Shown here piece after piece: positions 8,282 to 16,750 of a stretch of 64,000 nt of DNA (its first letter is position 1; each line of letters starts with the position of its first letter). The stretch spans positions 1,795,661-1,859,660 of the forward strand of contig NZ_LR733844.1 in the NCBI RefSeq assembly GCF_902506455.1, given 5' to 3'. This DNA is from Sphingomonas sp. 8AM. GTDB lineage: Bacteria > Pseudomonadota > Alphaproteobacteria > Sphingomonadales > Sphingomonadaceae. Below the pieces are notes generated by a model that searched no databases, was not told the DNA's origin, and worked only from the letters and a program-made list of their open reading frames with translations. The position numbers and the translations under genes are program-made.

Positions 8282-8323
8282 CGGCCCGCTGCGGCGAAAG
8301 TCGTGGCGGGCCGCTTGGCTTTT
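8282..8323 (+). terminator. Weak hairpin terminator after entericidin
   Basis: CGGCCCGC (8282-8289) pairs with GCGGGCCG (8306-8313), followed by CTTGGCTTTTG. The T-run is imperfect. Confidence 0.5.
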
Positions 8324-8401
8324 GTTCACCGGGCGCGCTCGCGCGTTGATCAGCTCAGCACGAACGGAAGCGAAGGGCATTCCGGCTCGTATAAAGCCGT
8401 C

Positions 8402-8487
8402 AGCCCGGACTTGACCCGGGGCTCCGCTTTTTTGAACCACTCGGTAGACATGAAGAAGCGGGGCCCCGGATCAAGTCCGGGGCGTCG
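8402..8487. repeat. Family-2 palindromic element
   Basis: Inverted arms starting with CCGGACTTGACCCGGGGC and ending with GGGCCCCGGATCAAGTCCGG enclose a central sequence with a TTTTTT run. It lies between entericidin and eda, a few bases beyond the eda stop codon, and could also act as a terminator for eda. Confidence 0.8.
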
Positions 8488-8492
8488 GGATG

Positions 8493-9098
8493 TTACCGGG
8501 CGAGGCCAGCCGCCGCGCGGGCGCGGGCTTCGATCTCGGGCAACGTGCCCTCGGTCACCCAGCTGCCGCCGACGCACAGCACCGGCCCGATCGCCAGCCA
8601 GTCGGGCGCGCTCGCTTCGGTGATCCCGCCGGTCGGGCAGAATTTGCACTGGTAGAAGGGCGCGGCGAGCGCCTTGAGCGCCTTCACCCCGCCGCTGGTC
8701 TCGGCCGGGAAGAACTTGAAATGCTCCAGCCCCATGTCGAGCCCGCGCATGATGTCGCCCGCGGTCGCGATGCCCGGCAGCCACGGGATGCCGGCTTCCA
8801 TGATCGCCTCGCCGGTCTTGGTCGACAGGCCGGGCGAGACGATGAACTCGACGCCAGCGTCCTTCACCTGCGCGACCTGTTCGGTCGACACGACCGTGCC
8901 CGCCCCGACGATCGCGCCGGGCACCTGCCGCATCTCGCGGATTGCATCGAGCGCGGCGGGGGTGCGCAGCGTCACCTCCAGCACCTTCAGCCCGCCCGCG
9001 ACCAGCGCCTCGGCGAGCGGACGCGCCTGCGCGGCGTCGTGGATGACCAGCACCGGGATCACCGGGCTGGTGCGCATGACGGTTTCGATCTGGCTCAC
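8493..9098 (-). CDS. eda: 2-keto-3-deoxy-6-phosphogluconate (KDPG) aldolase
   Basis: A 201-residue cytoplasmic class I aldolase, the last step of the Entner-Doudoroff pathway (KDPG to pyruvate plus glyceraldehyde-3-phosphate). The Schiff-base lysine is in HFKFFPAE (about residue 128); the catalytic glutamate is in VLEVTLRT (about 41); PTGGI forms the phosphate-binding loop. The start is GTG 9098, overlapping the glk stop codon as GTGA, which implies translational coupling; ATG 9077 would remove seven residues. Last gene of the zwf-pgl-edd-glk-eda series. Confidence 0.96.
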   Translation of the reverse strand: MSQIETVMRTSPVIPVLVIHDAAQARPLAEALVAGGLKVLEVTLRTPAALDAIREMRQVPGAIVGAGTVVSTEQVAQVKDAGVEFIVSPGLSTKTGEAIMEAGIPWLPGIATAGDIMRGLDMGLEHFKFFPAETSGGVKALKALAAPFYQCKFCPTGGITEASAPDWLAIGPVLCVGGSWVTEGTLPEIEARARAAAGLAR

Positions 9099-10066
9099 GA
9101 TTGATGCTCCTGCGCGAAGGCGGCCGCGGCACCGAACAGGCCCGGCTGCGGATGGGTGATGAGCTTGACCGGGATCGCCGACATCAGCGACTGGAACCGG
9201 CCCTTGGCGACGAAGCGCTGGTCGAAGCCCGAGCGCAGCAGCTTGTCCTTGATGCGCAGGCCCAGCCCGCCCGCGATCACGACGCCCTTCGCGCCATGCG
9301 CCAGCGCCAGATCGCCCGCCACCGCGCCCAGCGCGAGACAGAAGCGATCGAGCGCCGCGAGCGCGATCGAGTCGGTGCCCTCCAGCGCCTCGGTCCAGAT
9401 CGCCTTGTCGTCCTTGTGGATATAGGCGCGGCCTTCGAGCTCGGCGAGCGTCTCGTAGATCGCGACGATCCCCGGCCCGGCGACGATCCGCTCGGCCGAC
9501 ACGCGCGTGTAGGTCTTGCGCAGCCGCTTGAGCAACGCATCCTCGATCCCGTCGAGCGGAGCGTAATCCATGTGTCCGCCCTCGGTGGGCAGCACGCGGT
9601 AGCGGCCGTCCTGCCTGTAGACCTGCGCGACGCCCAGCCCGGTGCCGGGGCCGCACACCGTCGTGACGCCCTCGCCCGGCAGCGGCGCGTCGGGGCCGCA
9701 GAGATGCTCGAAATCGGCATCGGGCAATTGCCCGACGGCATGGCCGATCGCGCCGAAATCGTTGATGATCGTCCAGGTCGACGCGCCGAGCCGCTCGGGG
9801 ATCAGCGACGGGCGGATCACCCACGGGTTGTTCGTCATGCGGATCACGTCGCCGGTGATCGGCGAGGCGACCGCGATCGCCGCGGCGTCGGGCAAGGTGC
9901 CACCCATCCGCTCGCGGAACGCCTCATAGGCGGTCTGGAGGCTGGCGTGCTCGGCAGTCTTGAGCGTGACCGGCTCGCCCAGCGAGACGACATGCCCTTC
10001 CTCGACATCTGCGATGGCGAAGCGCGCGTGCGTGCCCCCGATATCGACCGCTACGACCTGCATCAT
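9095..10066 (-). CDS. glk: Glucokinase
   Basis: A 323-residue ATP-dependent glucokinase of the bacterial Glk family. The N-terminal phosphate motif DIGGTHARFA is at 8-17; INDFGAIGH contains the catalytic Asp; GPGTGLGVA and EGGHMDYAP form the sugar- and ATP-side motifs. It feeds glucose-6-phosphate to zwf in the same operon. ATG 10066 and ATG 10063 are adjacent, with GGGAG upstream. The stop overlaps the eda start. Confidence 0.96.
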   Translation of the reverse strand: MMQVVAVDIGGTHARFAIADVEEGHVVSLGEPVTLKTAEHASLQTAYEAFRERMGGTLPDAAAIAVASPITGDVIRMTNNPWVIRPSLIPERLGASTWTIINDFGAIGHAVGQLPDADFEHLCGPDAPLPGEGVTTVCGPGTGLGVAQVYRQDGRYRVLPTEGGHMDYAPLDGIEDALLKRLRKTYTRVSAERIVAGPGIVAIYETLAELEGRAYIHKDDKAIWTEALEGTDSIALAALDRFCLALGAVAGDLALAHGAKGVVIAGGLGLRIKDKLLRSGFDQRFVAKGRFQSLMSAIPVKLITHPQPGLFGAAAAFAQEHQS

Positions 10067-10178
10067 CTAACTCCCTCTCACCGGTGCGGAGGGCGCCGGG
10101 GTGAGGGGCCGCCACCGGCGGCACCGCTCGTGGCGCCTCTCTCCCGACCCTCTCCACGACGGGGAGAGGGCCAATGTA
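10067..10178. repeat. Palindrome-rich gap between edd and glk
   Basis: 112 bases carrying CCCTCTCCACGACGGGGAGAGGG near 10150-10172 plus GC-rich inverted stretches around 10085-10135. No gene is present. It resembles the other palindromic insertions in this operon. Confidence 0.6.
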
Positions 10179-12008
10179 TCAAAGACCCGCGCCGGCCAGC
10201 ACCGCGCTCGCGCCCTTTTCGGCCTCGTCGGCGAGCCCGCGGAACATGCCGAACAATTCGCGGCCCATGCCGGTCGCCGGTGCGGGCGTCGGCGCCTGTT
10301 CGCGCGCTGCCCATTCGTCGGCGGGCACTAGCGCCTCCAGCGTTCCGGCCTCGGCATCGACGCGGATCAGGTCGCCGTCGCGGATCAGCCCGATCGCGCC
10401 GCCGACCCCATTCAGACCGGGCAGCGCCTCGGGCGAGCAATGAATCGCGCACGGCACCTTGCCGCTCGCGCCCGACATCCGCCCATCGGTGACGAGCGCG
10501 ACCTTGAAGCCGCGGTTCTGGAGCACGCCGAGCGGCGGGGTAAGCTTGTGCAGCTCGGGCATCCCGTTGGCGCGCGGCCCCTGAAAGCGGACCACGACCA
10601 CGACGTCCTGCTCCAGCTCGCCGTTCTTGAACGCCTCGAGCACCTCGAGCTGGTCGGCGAAGACGCGGGCGGGCGCCTCGACGATCCAGCGCTCGCGCTC
10701 GACCGCCGAGACCTTGATGCACGCGCGGCCGATGTTGCCCTGCAGGATGCGCATCCCGCCGTCGGGCGAGAACGGCGCATCGGCAGGGCGGAGGATCGTC
10801 TCGTCACCGCTGTCGCCCGCCGGGGTCCAGGTCAGCGCGTCACCTTCGAGCGTCGGCGCGGCGGCGTAGGCGGTCAGATCGTCGCCCGCGACGGTCATGA
10901 TGTCGCGGTGCAGATAGCCCGCCGCCAGCAACTCCTTGATGACATAGGGCATCCCGCCCGCCGCCTCGAAGCCGTTCACGTCCGCCGACCCGTTCGGATA
11001 GACGCGCGCGATCAACGGCACCGCCGCCGACAGCCGGTCGAAATCCTCCCAGTCGATCACGATCCCGGCCGCGCGCGCGATCGCGGGCAGGTGGAGCAAA
11101 TGGTTGGTCGACCCGCCGGTCGCCAGCAGGCCGACCGCGGCGTTGACCACCGCCTTCTCGTCGACGCACGCGCCGAGCGGGCGGTAATCGTCGCCGTGCG
11201 CGCCGATCGTCGCAAGCCGGTGGACCGCGGCACGGGTCAGTTCCTGCCGCAGCTTGGTGCCCGGATTAACGAACGCCGCACCCGGCATGTGGAGGCCCAT
11301 CACCTCCATCATCATCTGGTTGGTGTTAGCGGTGCCGTAGAAGGTGCAGGTGCCTTGCGTGTGATAGGCGGCGATCTCCGCGTCCAGCAGCTCCTCGCGC
11401 CCGCAATCGCCGGTCGCGAAACGCTCGCGCACTGCCGCCTTGGCCTTGTTGGGGAGGCCCGAGGGCATCGGCCCGCCGGGGATCAGGATCATCGGCAGAT
11501 GCCCGAAGCGCAACGCGCCCATCAGCAGGCCGGGGACGATCTTGTCGCAGATGCCGAGCAGCGCCGCGCCCTCGAACGTGCCGTGGCTCAGCGCCACCGC
11601 GGTCGACAGCGCGATCGTGTCGCGGCTGAACAGCGACAGCTCCATGCCGGCATAGCCCTGCGTCACGCCGTCGCACATCGCCGGCACGCCGCCCGCCACC
11701 TGCGCGGTCGCGCCGACCTCGCGCGCCCAGACCTTCATCTGCTCGGGATAGCGATAATAGACCGCGTGCGCCGACAGCATGTCATTGTACGCGGTCACCA
11801 GCCCGATGTTCATCGCCTGATGCTGCGTCTTCATCGCCTCGCGGTCTTCAGGCGTGCCCGCATAGGCATGCGCGAGGTTCGCGCAGCCGAGCCGCGGGCG
11901 ACCGATCCAGCCCTGCCGCTCGCGCTCGATCAGCGAGAGATACGCCTGACGCGTCGGGCGGCTGCGTTCGATGATCCGGTCGGTAACGGCGCTGACGGCG
12001 GGGTTCAT
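10179..12008 (-). CDS. edd: 6-phosphogluconate dehydratase
   Basis: A 609-residue IlvD/Edd family dehydratase, which converts 6-phosphogluconate to KDPG using a 4Fe-4S cluster. Candidate cluster cysteines are in [19 protein letters not shown] and [21 protein letters not shown] and [15 protein letters not shown] (here [11 protein letters not shown]) motifs are typical of the family. Start ATG 12008 has GAGGAC 8 bases upstream. Length and motif order fit Edd rather than dihydroxy-acid dehydratase, and the operon confirms it. Confidence 0.97.
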   Translation of the reverse strand: MNPAVSAVTDRIIERSRPTRQAYLSLIERERQGWIGRPRLGCANLAHAYAGTPEDREAMKTQHQAMNIGLVTAYNDMLSAHAVYYRYPEQMKVWAREVGATAQVAGGVPAMCDGVTQGYAGMELSLFSRDTIALSTAVALSHGTFEGAALLGICDKIVPGLLMGALRFGHLPMILIPGGPMPSGLPNKAKAAVRERFATGDCGREELLDAEIAAYHTQGTCTFYGTANTNQMMMEVMGLHMPGAAFVNPGTKLRQELTRAAVHRLATIGAHGDDYRPLGACVDEKAVVNAAVGLLATGGSTNHLLHLPAIARAAGIVIDWEDFDRLSAAVPLIARVYPNGSADVNGFEAAGGMPYVIKELLAAGYLHRDIMTVAGDDLTAYAAAPTLEGDALTWTPAGDSGDETILRPADAPFSPDGGMRILQGNIGRACIKVSAVERERWIVEAPARVFADQLEVLEAFKNGELEQDVVVVVRFQGPRANGMPELHKLTPPLGVLQNRGFKVALVTDGRMSGASGKVPCAIHCSPEALPGLNGVGGAIGLIRDGDLIRVDAEAGTLEALVPADEWAAREQAPTPAPATGMGRELFGMFRGLADEAEKGASAVLAGAGL

Positions 12009-12139
12009 GATCTTGCGTCCTCGTCATGCCGGGCTCGTCCCGGCACCCGCGGCCCCGCGGGGCCGTAGGGGTAAGCCTTTGCGTCACCACGCCCTTCGGA
12101 ACAAGGGCGCGGCGACGAGCGGCATACGTATTCGCGCGT
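12009..12139. repeat. Palindromic gap between pgl and edd
   Basis: 131 bases holding GCCGGGCTCGTCCCGGC (about 12028-12044) and CGGCCCCGCGGGGCCG (about 12050-12065) inverted repeats. No gene is present. Together with the gaps at 10067 and 12867 it makes three palindromic inserts in one operon. Confidence 0.6.
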
Positions 12140-12844
12140 TTACGCGGCCCAGTGGATGTCGACGGGCAGCTCGGCATCCGCCAGCACGCGCCCGATCGGA
12201 TAGGGCGAGCCCGCGCCCTCCTTGATGGCGTCCTCGATTACCTTGCGCTTGGCATCACCGGTCACCGCGATCATCAGCGCGCGGGCGGTGACGATACCCT
12301 GCCGGGTCAGCGTCACCCGCGCGACCGGCGCCTCGGGCGGCAGCGGATCGGGCATGACGCCGATCGCGCGGCGTTCCTTTGGTCCGTTGAGCGCCTCGTC
12401 GTAATCCGGGCCGGGGAAGATCGATGCGGTATGCCCGTCGCCACCGACGCCGAGCAGGCACAGGTCGAGCGGCCAGTGCAGGTCCTGCATCAGCGCATCG
12501 GCCGAGCGCCCGGCCGCCTTGTAATCGTCGGTCGCCTTGGGGACGATCGGCATGACACGCGCGCCCTTCGGAATGAAGATCTTGCCGAGGGCGGTGACGT
12601 TCGACAGCGTATCGCCCAGCGGGACGATCCGCTCGTCGCCGGGGATGATCGTCACACGCTTCCAGTCGAGCTTGGCCTTGGCCAGCTTTTCATAGGCGGG
12701 CAGGGGCGTCTTGCCACCCGCCAGCGCGATCACCGCCGAGCCGCGCGCGTCGATCGCGCTTTCGATGACGAACTGGATGTCGCCCGCGACCGCATCGGCC
12801 AGCTCGGCGGCGTCGTCATATTCCCACCATTCGATTTCGGTCAT
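12140..12844 (-). CDS. pgl: 6-phosphogluconolactonase
   Basis: A 234-residue Pgl (DevB-type) lactonase, which hydrolyses 6-phosphogluconolactone made by Zwf. Family motifs include ALAGGKTPLPAYEKL (sugar-isomerase-like fold), IIPGDERIVPLGD, and LCLLGVGGDGHTASIFPG with the conserved Gly-Asp-Gly-His. Length is standard. ATG 12844 starts just downstream of a family-3 palindrome; it lies between zwf and edd. Confidence 0.96.
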   Translation of the reverse strand: MTEIEWWEYDDAAELADAVAGDIQFVIESAIDARGSAVIALAGGKTPLPAYEKLAKAKLDWKRVTIIPGDERIVPLGDTLSNVTALGKIFIPKGARVMPIVPKATDDYKAAGRSADALMQDLHWPLDLCLLGVGGDGHTASIFPGPDYDEALNGPKERRAIGVMPDPLPPEAPVARVTLTRQGIVTARALMIAVTGDAKRKVIEDAIKEGAGSPYPIGRVLADAELPVDIHWAA

Positions 12845-12866
12845 GTCGTACTGCCTTATGAAATCA

Positions 12867-12960
12867 CGTCATCCCCGCGAAGGCGGGGATCCAGAAACGC
12901 TGACCGTCCGGTCGATCGCACCACCTGCGCGTCTGGATTCCCGCCTGCGCGGGAATGACG
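12867..12960. repeat. 94-bp palindromic element, family 3
   Basis: Left arm CGTCATCCCCGCGAAGGCGG, right arm ending CCTGCGCGGGAATGACG, with extra dyad ATCCAGA/TCTGGAT inside. It lies in the zwf-pgl gap, ends 9 bases after the zwf stop, and has a second copy at 26580-26674. Confidence 0.85.
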
Positions 12961-12969
12961 GAACAAGTG

Positions 12970-14433
12970 TCAATCGTCCTGCCAGGTCACATTGTCGCGC
13001 TCGGTCAGCGCGATCGCGCCGGCCGGGCCCCAGGTGCCCGCGGAATAATGTTTCGGCTTGGTCTGGTTCGCGGCCCAGCCGGCGCGGATCGCGTCGATCC
13101 ACTTCCATTGCGCCTCCACCTCGTCGCGGCGCACGAACAAGGTCTGGTCGCCCTCGATCAGGTCGAGCAGCAACCGCTCGTAGGCGATCCGGCGACGCTT
13201 GCCCGCGAATTCGGCGTCGAGGCTGAGGTTGAGCGGCACCTCGCGCAGCTTCAGCCCGTCGCGGTCCAGCCCCGGCTCCTTGGTCATCACCAGCAGCTGG
13301 ATATATTCCTCCGGCTGCAGGCGGATGATGAGCGTGTTCGGTTGCAGCACCCCGCCGCGCCCCGAGAACATCGAGTGCGGCACCGGCTTGAACTGGATCG
13401 CGATCTCGCTGCGGCGCTTCGCCATGCGCTTGCCGGTGCGCAGGTAGAAGGGCACGCCCTGCCAGCGCCAATTGTCGATATGCGCCTTGATCGCGACAAA
13501 CGTCTCGACGTTGCTGTCATAGCCGAGCTCGGTGTCATAGCCCTTGACGACCTTGCCGCCGACCGCACCCTCTTCATACTGGCCGGTGACCGTGTTCTGC
13601 GGAACCTGCTCGGGCGTCAGGTGCCGCATCGAGCGGAATACCTTGGCCTTCTCATCACGAATCGCGGTGCCGTCGTACAATGCCGGCGGCTCCATCGCGA
13701 TCAGCGCGACGAGTTGCAGCATGTGGTTGGCGACCATGTCGCGCAGCGCACCCGCACCCTCGTAATAGCCGGCGCGATCCTCAAGCCCGACCGTCTCGGC
13801 GATCGTGATCTGGACGTTGTCGATGCCTTGCGCGTTCCAGATCGGCTCGAACATGGAATTGCCGAAGCGCAGTGCGAGGATGTTCTGCACCGTCTCCTTG
13901 CCGAGATAATGGTCGATGCGGAAGATGCGCTCTTCGGGGAAGACCGCCGCCACCGTGTCGTTGATCTCGCGGCTCGATTCGAGATCGTAGCCGAGCGGCT
14001 TCTCCAATCCGATCCGCACCGTCTCTCCGGCCAGCCCGACGCTCTGCAACCCCTTCACCGCCGGCTCGAACAGCGAGGGCGCGGTGGACAGGTAGATCGC
14101 CAGCCCGCCCGAAACGTCGCCGATCTTGTCGGCCAGCGCCTGGAAGGTCGTCGGGTCGGACAGGTCGACCGGCTGGAAGAAGACGCGGGCAAGGAACGAC
14201 GACAGCGCGCTTTCATCCTTGCGGTCGGCGGGCAGGAACTCGTCGAGCGCCTTACGCGTCACGTCGCGGAACTGGTCGTCGGTCAGGTCGCCGCGCGCCG
14301 AACCGGTGATCGTCAGCCCCTCGGGCAGCAGGCCGTCGGCGTGCAGGCCGTACAGCGACGGCAACAGCATCCGCTTGGCGAGATCGCCCGTCGCACCGAA
14401 CAACAGCAGCTTGCCGACCGGGTTGCGCTCCAA
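12970..14433 (-). CDS. zwf: Glucose-6-phosphate 1-dehydrogenase
   Basis: A 487-residue NADP-dependent enzyme, first step from glucose-6-phosphate into the Entner-Doudoroff and pentose-phosphate routes. The nucleotide motif GATGDLAKR is at 13-21 and the active-site RIDHYLGKE at 172-180; EKPLG precedes it. The start codon is TTG at 14433, supported by a strong AAGGAG ribosome site 8 bases upstream and by the family's N-terminus. argC ends only 14 bases upstream, so the two are probably co-transcribed. Confidence 0.96.
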   Translation of the reverse strand: MERNPVGKLLLFGATGDLAKRMLLPSLYGLHADGLLPEGLTITGSARGDLTDDQFRDVTRKALDEFLPADRKDESALSSFLARVFFQPVDLSDPTTFQALADKIGDVSGGLAIYLSTAPSLFEPAVKGLQSVGLAGETVRIGLEKPLGYDLESSREINDTVAAVFPEERIFRIDHYLGKETVQNILALRFGNSMFEPIWNAQGIDNVQITIAETVGLEDRAGYYEGAGALRDMVANHMLQLVALIAMEPPALYDGTAIRDEKAKVFRSMRHLTPEQVPQNTVTGQYEEGAVGGKVVKGYDTELGYDSNVETFVAIKAHIDNWRWQGVPFYLRTGKRMAKRRSEIAIQFKPVPHSMFSGRGGVLQPNTLIIRLQPEEYIQLLVMTKEPGLDRDGLKLREVPLNLSLDAEFAGKRRRIAYERLLLDLIEGDQTLFVRRDEVEAQWKWIDAIRAGWAANQTKPKHYSAGTWGPAGAIALTERDNVTWQDD

Positions 14434-14447
14434 CTCGCGTCTCCTTC

Positions 14448-15377
14448 TTACAGGGTCAGGCCGGCGACGGGATCGAGCCCGGCCATGATGTTCAAATTCT
14501 GCACCGCCGCACCCGCCGCGCCCTTGCCGAGATTGTCGAGCGTCGCGATCAGCAGCGCCTGCCCGGTCGCCTCGTTCCCGGTCACGCGCAGCGTCATGCG
14601 GTCGGTATTGGCATCGTCCTCGATCCGCACCATCGTCGCCGCCTCGTGCGCGAAGCGGACGACACGATTGCCGTCGTAAGCGCTCGCCAGCACCTCGGCG
14701 ACGTCGGTCAGCGTCGCGCGCCGGGAGAGCTGGGCGAGATGCAGCGGCACCTGCACCACCATCCCGCGATAGGCGCGCGCCACTGCCGGCTGGAAGATCG
14801 GCGCGTGGGTCAGCCCGGCGTGGCGGCGCATTTCCGGCGCGTGCTTGTGGTTCAGCCCCAGCGCATAGGGGCGATAGGCGGTGATCGTCTCCCCGCCCTC
14901 GAATTCGGCGATCATCGCCTTGCCGCCGCCCGAATAGCCCGAGGTGGCGTTGACGCTAAGCAAGGTATCGGCGCCCAGCAGCCCGGCGCGGACCAGCGGG
15001 CGGACGAGCGCGAGGAAGCCGGTCGGATAGCAGCCGGGATTGCTGACGAACCGCGCGCCCGCGATCCGCTCGGCCTGGTCCGGCTCCAGTTCGGCGAAGC
15101 CATAGGTCCAGCGATCGGCGACACGGTGCGCGGTCGAGGCGTCGACGGCGCGCGTGCGGTCGTTGGCGATCATCGCCACCGCCTCGCGTGCGGCATCATC
15201 GGGCAGGCACAGCACGACATAGTCAGCGTCGTTGATCGCCTCGCGCCGCGCGGCTTCGTCCTTGCGGCGCGCCTCGTCGAGGGTGACGAGCGTGATGTCG
15301 CGCCGCGACTCGAGCCGCTCGCGGATCTCAAGCCCGGTGGTGCCGACCGCACCGTCGATGAAAACCTTGATCGTCAT
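14448..15377 (-). CDS. argC: N-acetyl-gamma-glutamyl-phosphate reductase, type 2
   Basis: A 309-residue enzyme of arginine biosynthesis that reduces N-acetylglutamyl-5-phosphate to the semialdehyde. The short length fits ArgC type 2. The catalytic cysteine is in SNPGCYPTG (Cys about 116); the N-terminal VGTTGLEI is the NADP-binding loop; NATSGYSGGG and LNHKHAPEM follow. ATG 15377 overlaps the upstream SH3-protein stop as ATGA. The link to zwf looks like shared transcription rather than shared pathway. Confidence 0.95.
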   Translation of the reverse strand: MTIKVFIDGAVGTTGLEIRERLESRRDITLVTLDEARRKDEAARREAINDADYVVLCLPDDAAREAVAMIANDRTRAVDASTAHRVADRWTYGFAELEPDQAERIAGARFVSNPGCYPTGFLALVRPLVRAGLLGADTLLSVNATSGYSGGGKAMIAEFEGGETITAYRPYALGLNHKHAPEMRRHAGLTHAPIFQPAVARAYRGMVVQVPLHLAQLSRRATLTDVAEVLASAYDGNRVVRFAHEAATMVRIEDDANTDRMTLRVTGNEATGQALLIATLDNLGKGAAGAAVQNLNIMAGLDPVAGLTL

Positions 15378-15697
15378 TTCGGCTGCACCGCATCGGCGTC
15401 GAGATACCCGACCGTTCCGCTGTCCACGGCAATCCCCCAGGCGATCCCGCCGGTCAGATCGAGCAGATCGAACGGCGCCCCGGCGGGAAGAGTGATAAGC
15501 GACGCGGCGGCGCGATCACGCGCCTCCCGCAACATCGACTCGCGCAGCACAGTTCGGCGCAATGGGGCAGCGTAATGCGGCGCGAAGACGCGATCGGCGA
15601 GGCGGACGTCGGCGATGTCGGGGCGCACGGCATGGGTGCGCGGATCGAGCGTTCGCGACCGGCCGACAAGCGCGAAGCCGCTACGCCCGGGCCGCAT
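15374..15697 (-). CDS. Short SH3-like domain protein
   Basis: A 107-residue protein from ATG 15697. It carries LDPRTHAVRPDIADVRLADR, VFAPHYAAP, then an SH3b-like segment (LPAGAPFDLLDLTGG, WGIAVDSGTVGYLDADA). This matches the N-terminal part of sphingomonad NlpC/P60 (C40) peptidases but stops before any peptidase domain. It overlaps marR by 17 bases and argC by 4, so the coding order looks settled rather than recently broken. A cell-wall-binding remnant or regulator is possible. The frame is open further upstream, but that part is antisense to marR. Confidence 0.65.
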   Translation of the reverse strand: MRPGRSGFALVGRSRTLDPRTHAVRPDIADVRLADRVFAPHYAAPLRRTVLRESMLREARDRAAASLITLPAGAPFDLLDLTGGIAWGIAVDSGTVGYLDADAVQPK

Positions 15698-16076
15698 CCC
15701 CGGCGCCGTGGGGGCGGACGACGGCAGGGGCGGCATCCCCTTCGCCGATGAACTGGCCGAACTCTTCAAGAAAATCTGCCCCTTCGGTCGTGCGGGCGAC
15801 GAAGATGTTGCGCTTGTCGCTGTCGTCGCGTTGCCGGCGCAGATAGCCCAGCGCACCCAGCCGATTCAAGGCGCGCGTCACGACCGGCTTCGACACGTTC
15901 AATATGCGCGCCAGCCCACGCACGGTGTGCGGCCCCGGTCGAAGATAAACCACGAGCAGGAGCGCCATCTGGCGGTTGGTGAGATCGGGCTCGCCCGAGC
16001 GCACATAATCGACCAGCGCATTCATCCACGAACTCAGTTCGGGTTGAGCCAATGTTGCCACGTCCTCGTCCCGCAT
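15681..16076 (-). CDS. MarR-like winged-helix transcriptional regulator
   Basis: A 131-residue protein. LTNRQMALLLVVY, HTVRGLARILNVSKPVVTRAL and NRLGALGYLRRQRDDSDKRN form a winged helix-turn-helix; the wing RDDSDKRN is typical of MarR. The C-terminal 25 residues are Ala/Pro-rich. It is the first gene of a minus-strand series with the SH3 protein and argC, and is divergent from secG across 215 bases. Related regulators in alphaproteobacteria sit beside envelope genes; the target here is unknown. Confidence 0.85.
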   Translation of the reverse strand: MRDEDVATLAQPELSSWMNALVDYVRSGEPDLTNRQMALLLVVYLRPGPHTVRGLARILNVSKPVVTRALNRLGALGYLRRQRDDSDKRNIFVARTTEGADFLEEFGQFIGEGDAAPAVVRPHGAGDAARA

Positions 16077-16291
16077 CGAAAGAAGGCCGGATCATCCCGG
16101 ACCTGTCGCTGGATTAACGCCCGCTTTCACCGCTGGTTTCAGCTATGTCTCGAATTTGGCACGCCGCTTGTCCGGGCGGGGGCGGGCGGCGCGGTTGATC
16201 CCGGCGCGTGGCTCCCCTATGTGGCCGGTGATCCGGGGGCGCCGCAGCGCGGACCGCCGGCTGTTTCTCGCTTCGGAATCGCGCCCAGCCC

Positions 16292-16666
16292 ATGTTCACC
16301 TTCCTGATCGTCCTCCAGGCCATTATCGCGGCGGCGCTCGTCACCGTGATCCTGATGCAGCGGTCGGAAGGCGGCGGCCTGACCTCGTCGGGCAGCCCGT
16401 CGGGGCTGATGTCGGCGCGTGGTGCGGCCGATTTCCTGACCCGCGCGACTTCGGTGCTCGCCGGACTGTTCATCCTGATGAGCATCACGCTGGCGTTCCT
16501 GGCGGCGAGCCGCGGCGCGGTGTCGGTCGACACCTCGCTCCAGCGGCGCGCGCCGGCCGCGCAGACGCAGGCCCAGCCGCCGGTCGCGGCGCAGCCGGTA
16601 CCGGCGACCGCGGACAACGCCGTCGCCCCGGCGCCGGCCGACAACGGCGTGCCGCTGGCCCGCTGA
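16292..16666 (+). CDS. secG: Preprotein translocase subunit SecG
   Basis: A 124-residue inner-membrane protein of the SecYEG channel. There are two membrane segments, residues 1-20 (MFTFLIVLQAIIAAALVTVI) and about 50-72. Between them is the SecG signature VILMQRSEGGGLTSSG.SGLMSARG, followed by DFLTRATSVLA. The C-terminal 40 residues form an Ala/Pro/Gln-rich tail, common in alphaproteobacterial SecG. A hairpin lies between it and pyrG. Confidence 0.93.
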   Translation: MFTFLIVLQAIIAAALVTVILMQRSEGGGLTSSGSPSGLMSARGAADFLTRATSVLAGLFILMSITLAFLAASRGAVSVDTSLQRRAPAAQTQAQPPVAAQPVPATADNAVAPAPADNGVPLAR

Positions 16667-16690
16667 TCGCTATCGTAGCGTCGTTTCGTC

Positions 16691-16721
16691 GCGCGCGGGT
16701 GTCCCGCGCGCTTGCCCTTTT
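16691..16721 (+). terminator. Perfect hairpin between secG and pyrG (terminator or attenuator)
   Basis: GCGCGCGGG (16691-16699) pairs perfectly with CCCGCGCGC (16703-16711) over a 3-base loop, followed by TTGCCCTTTTG. It ends about 30 bases before the pyrG start, so it could end secG transcripts or control read-through into pyrG. Confidence 0.7.
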
Positions 16722-16750
16722 GCGCATTTGAAGGTTAGGGGTTGCGTCCC

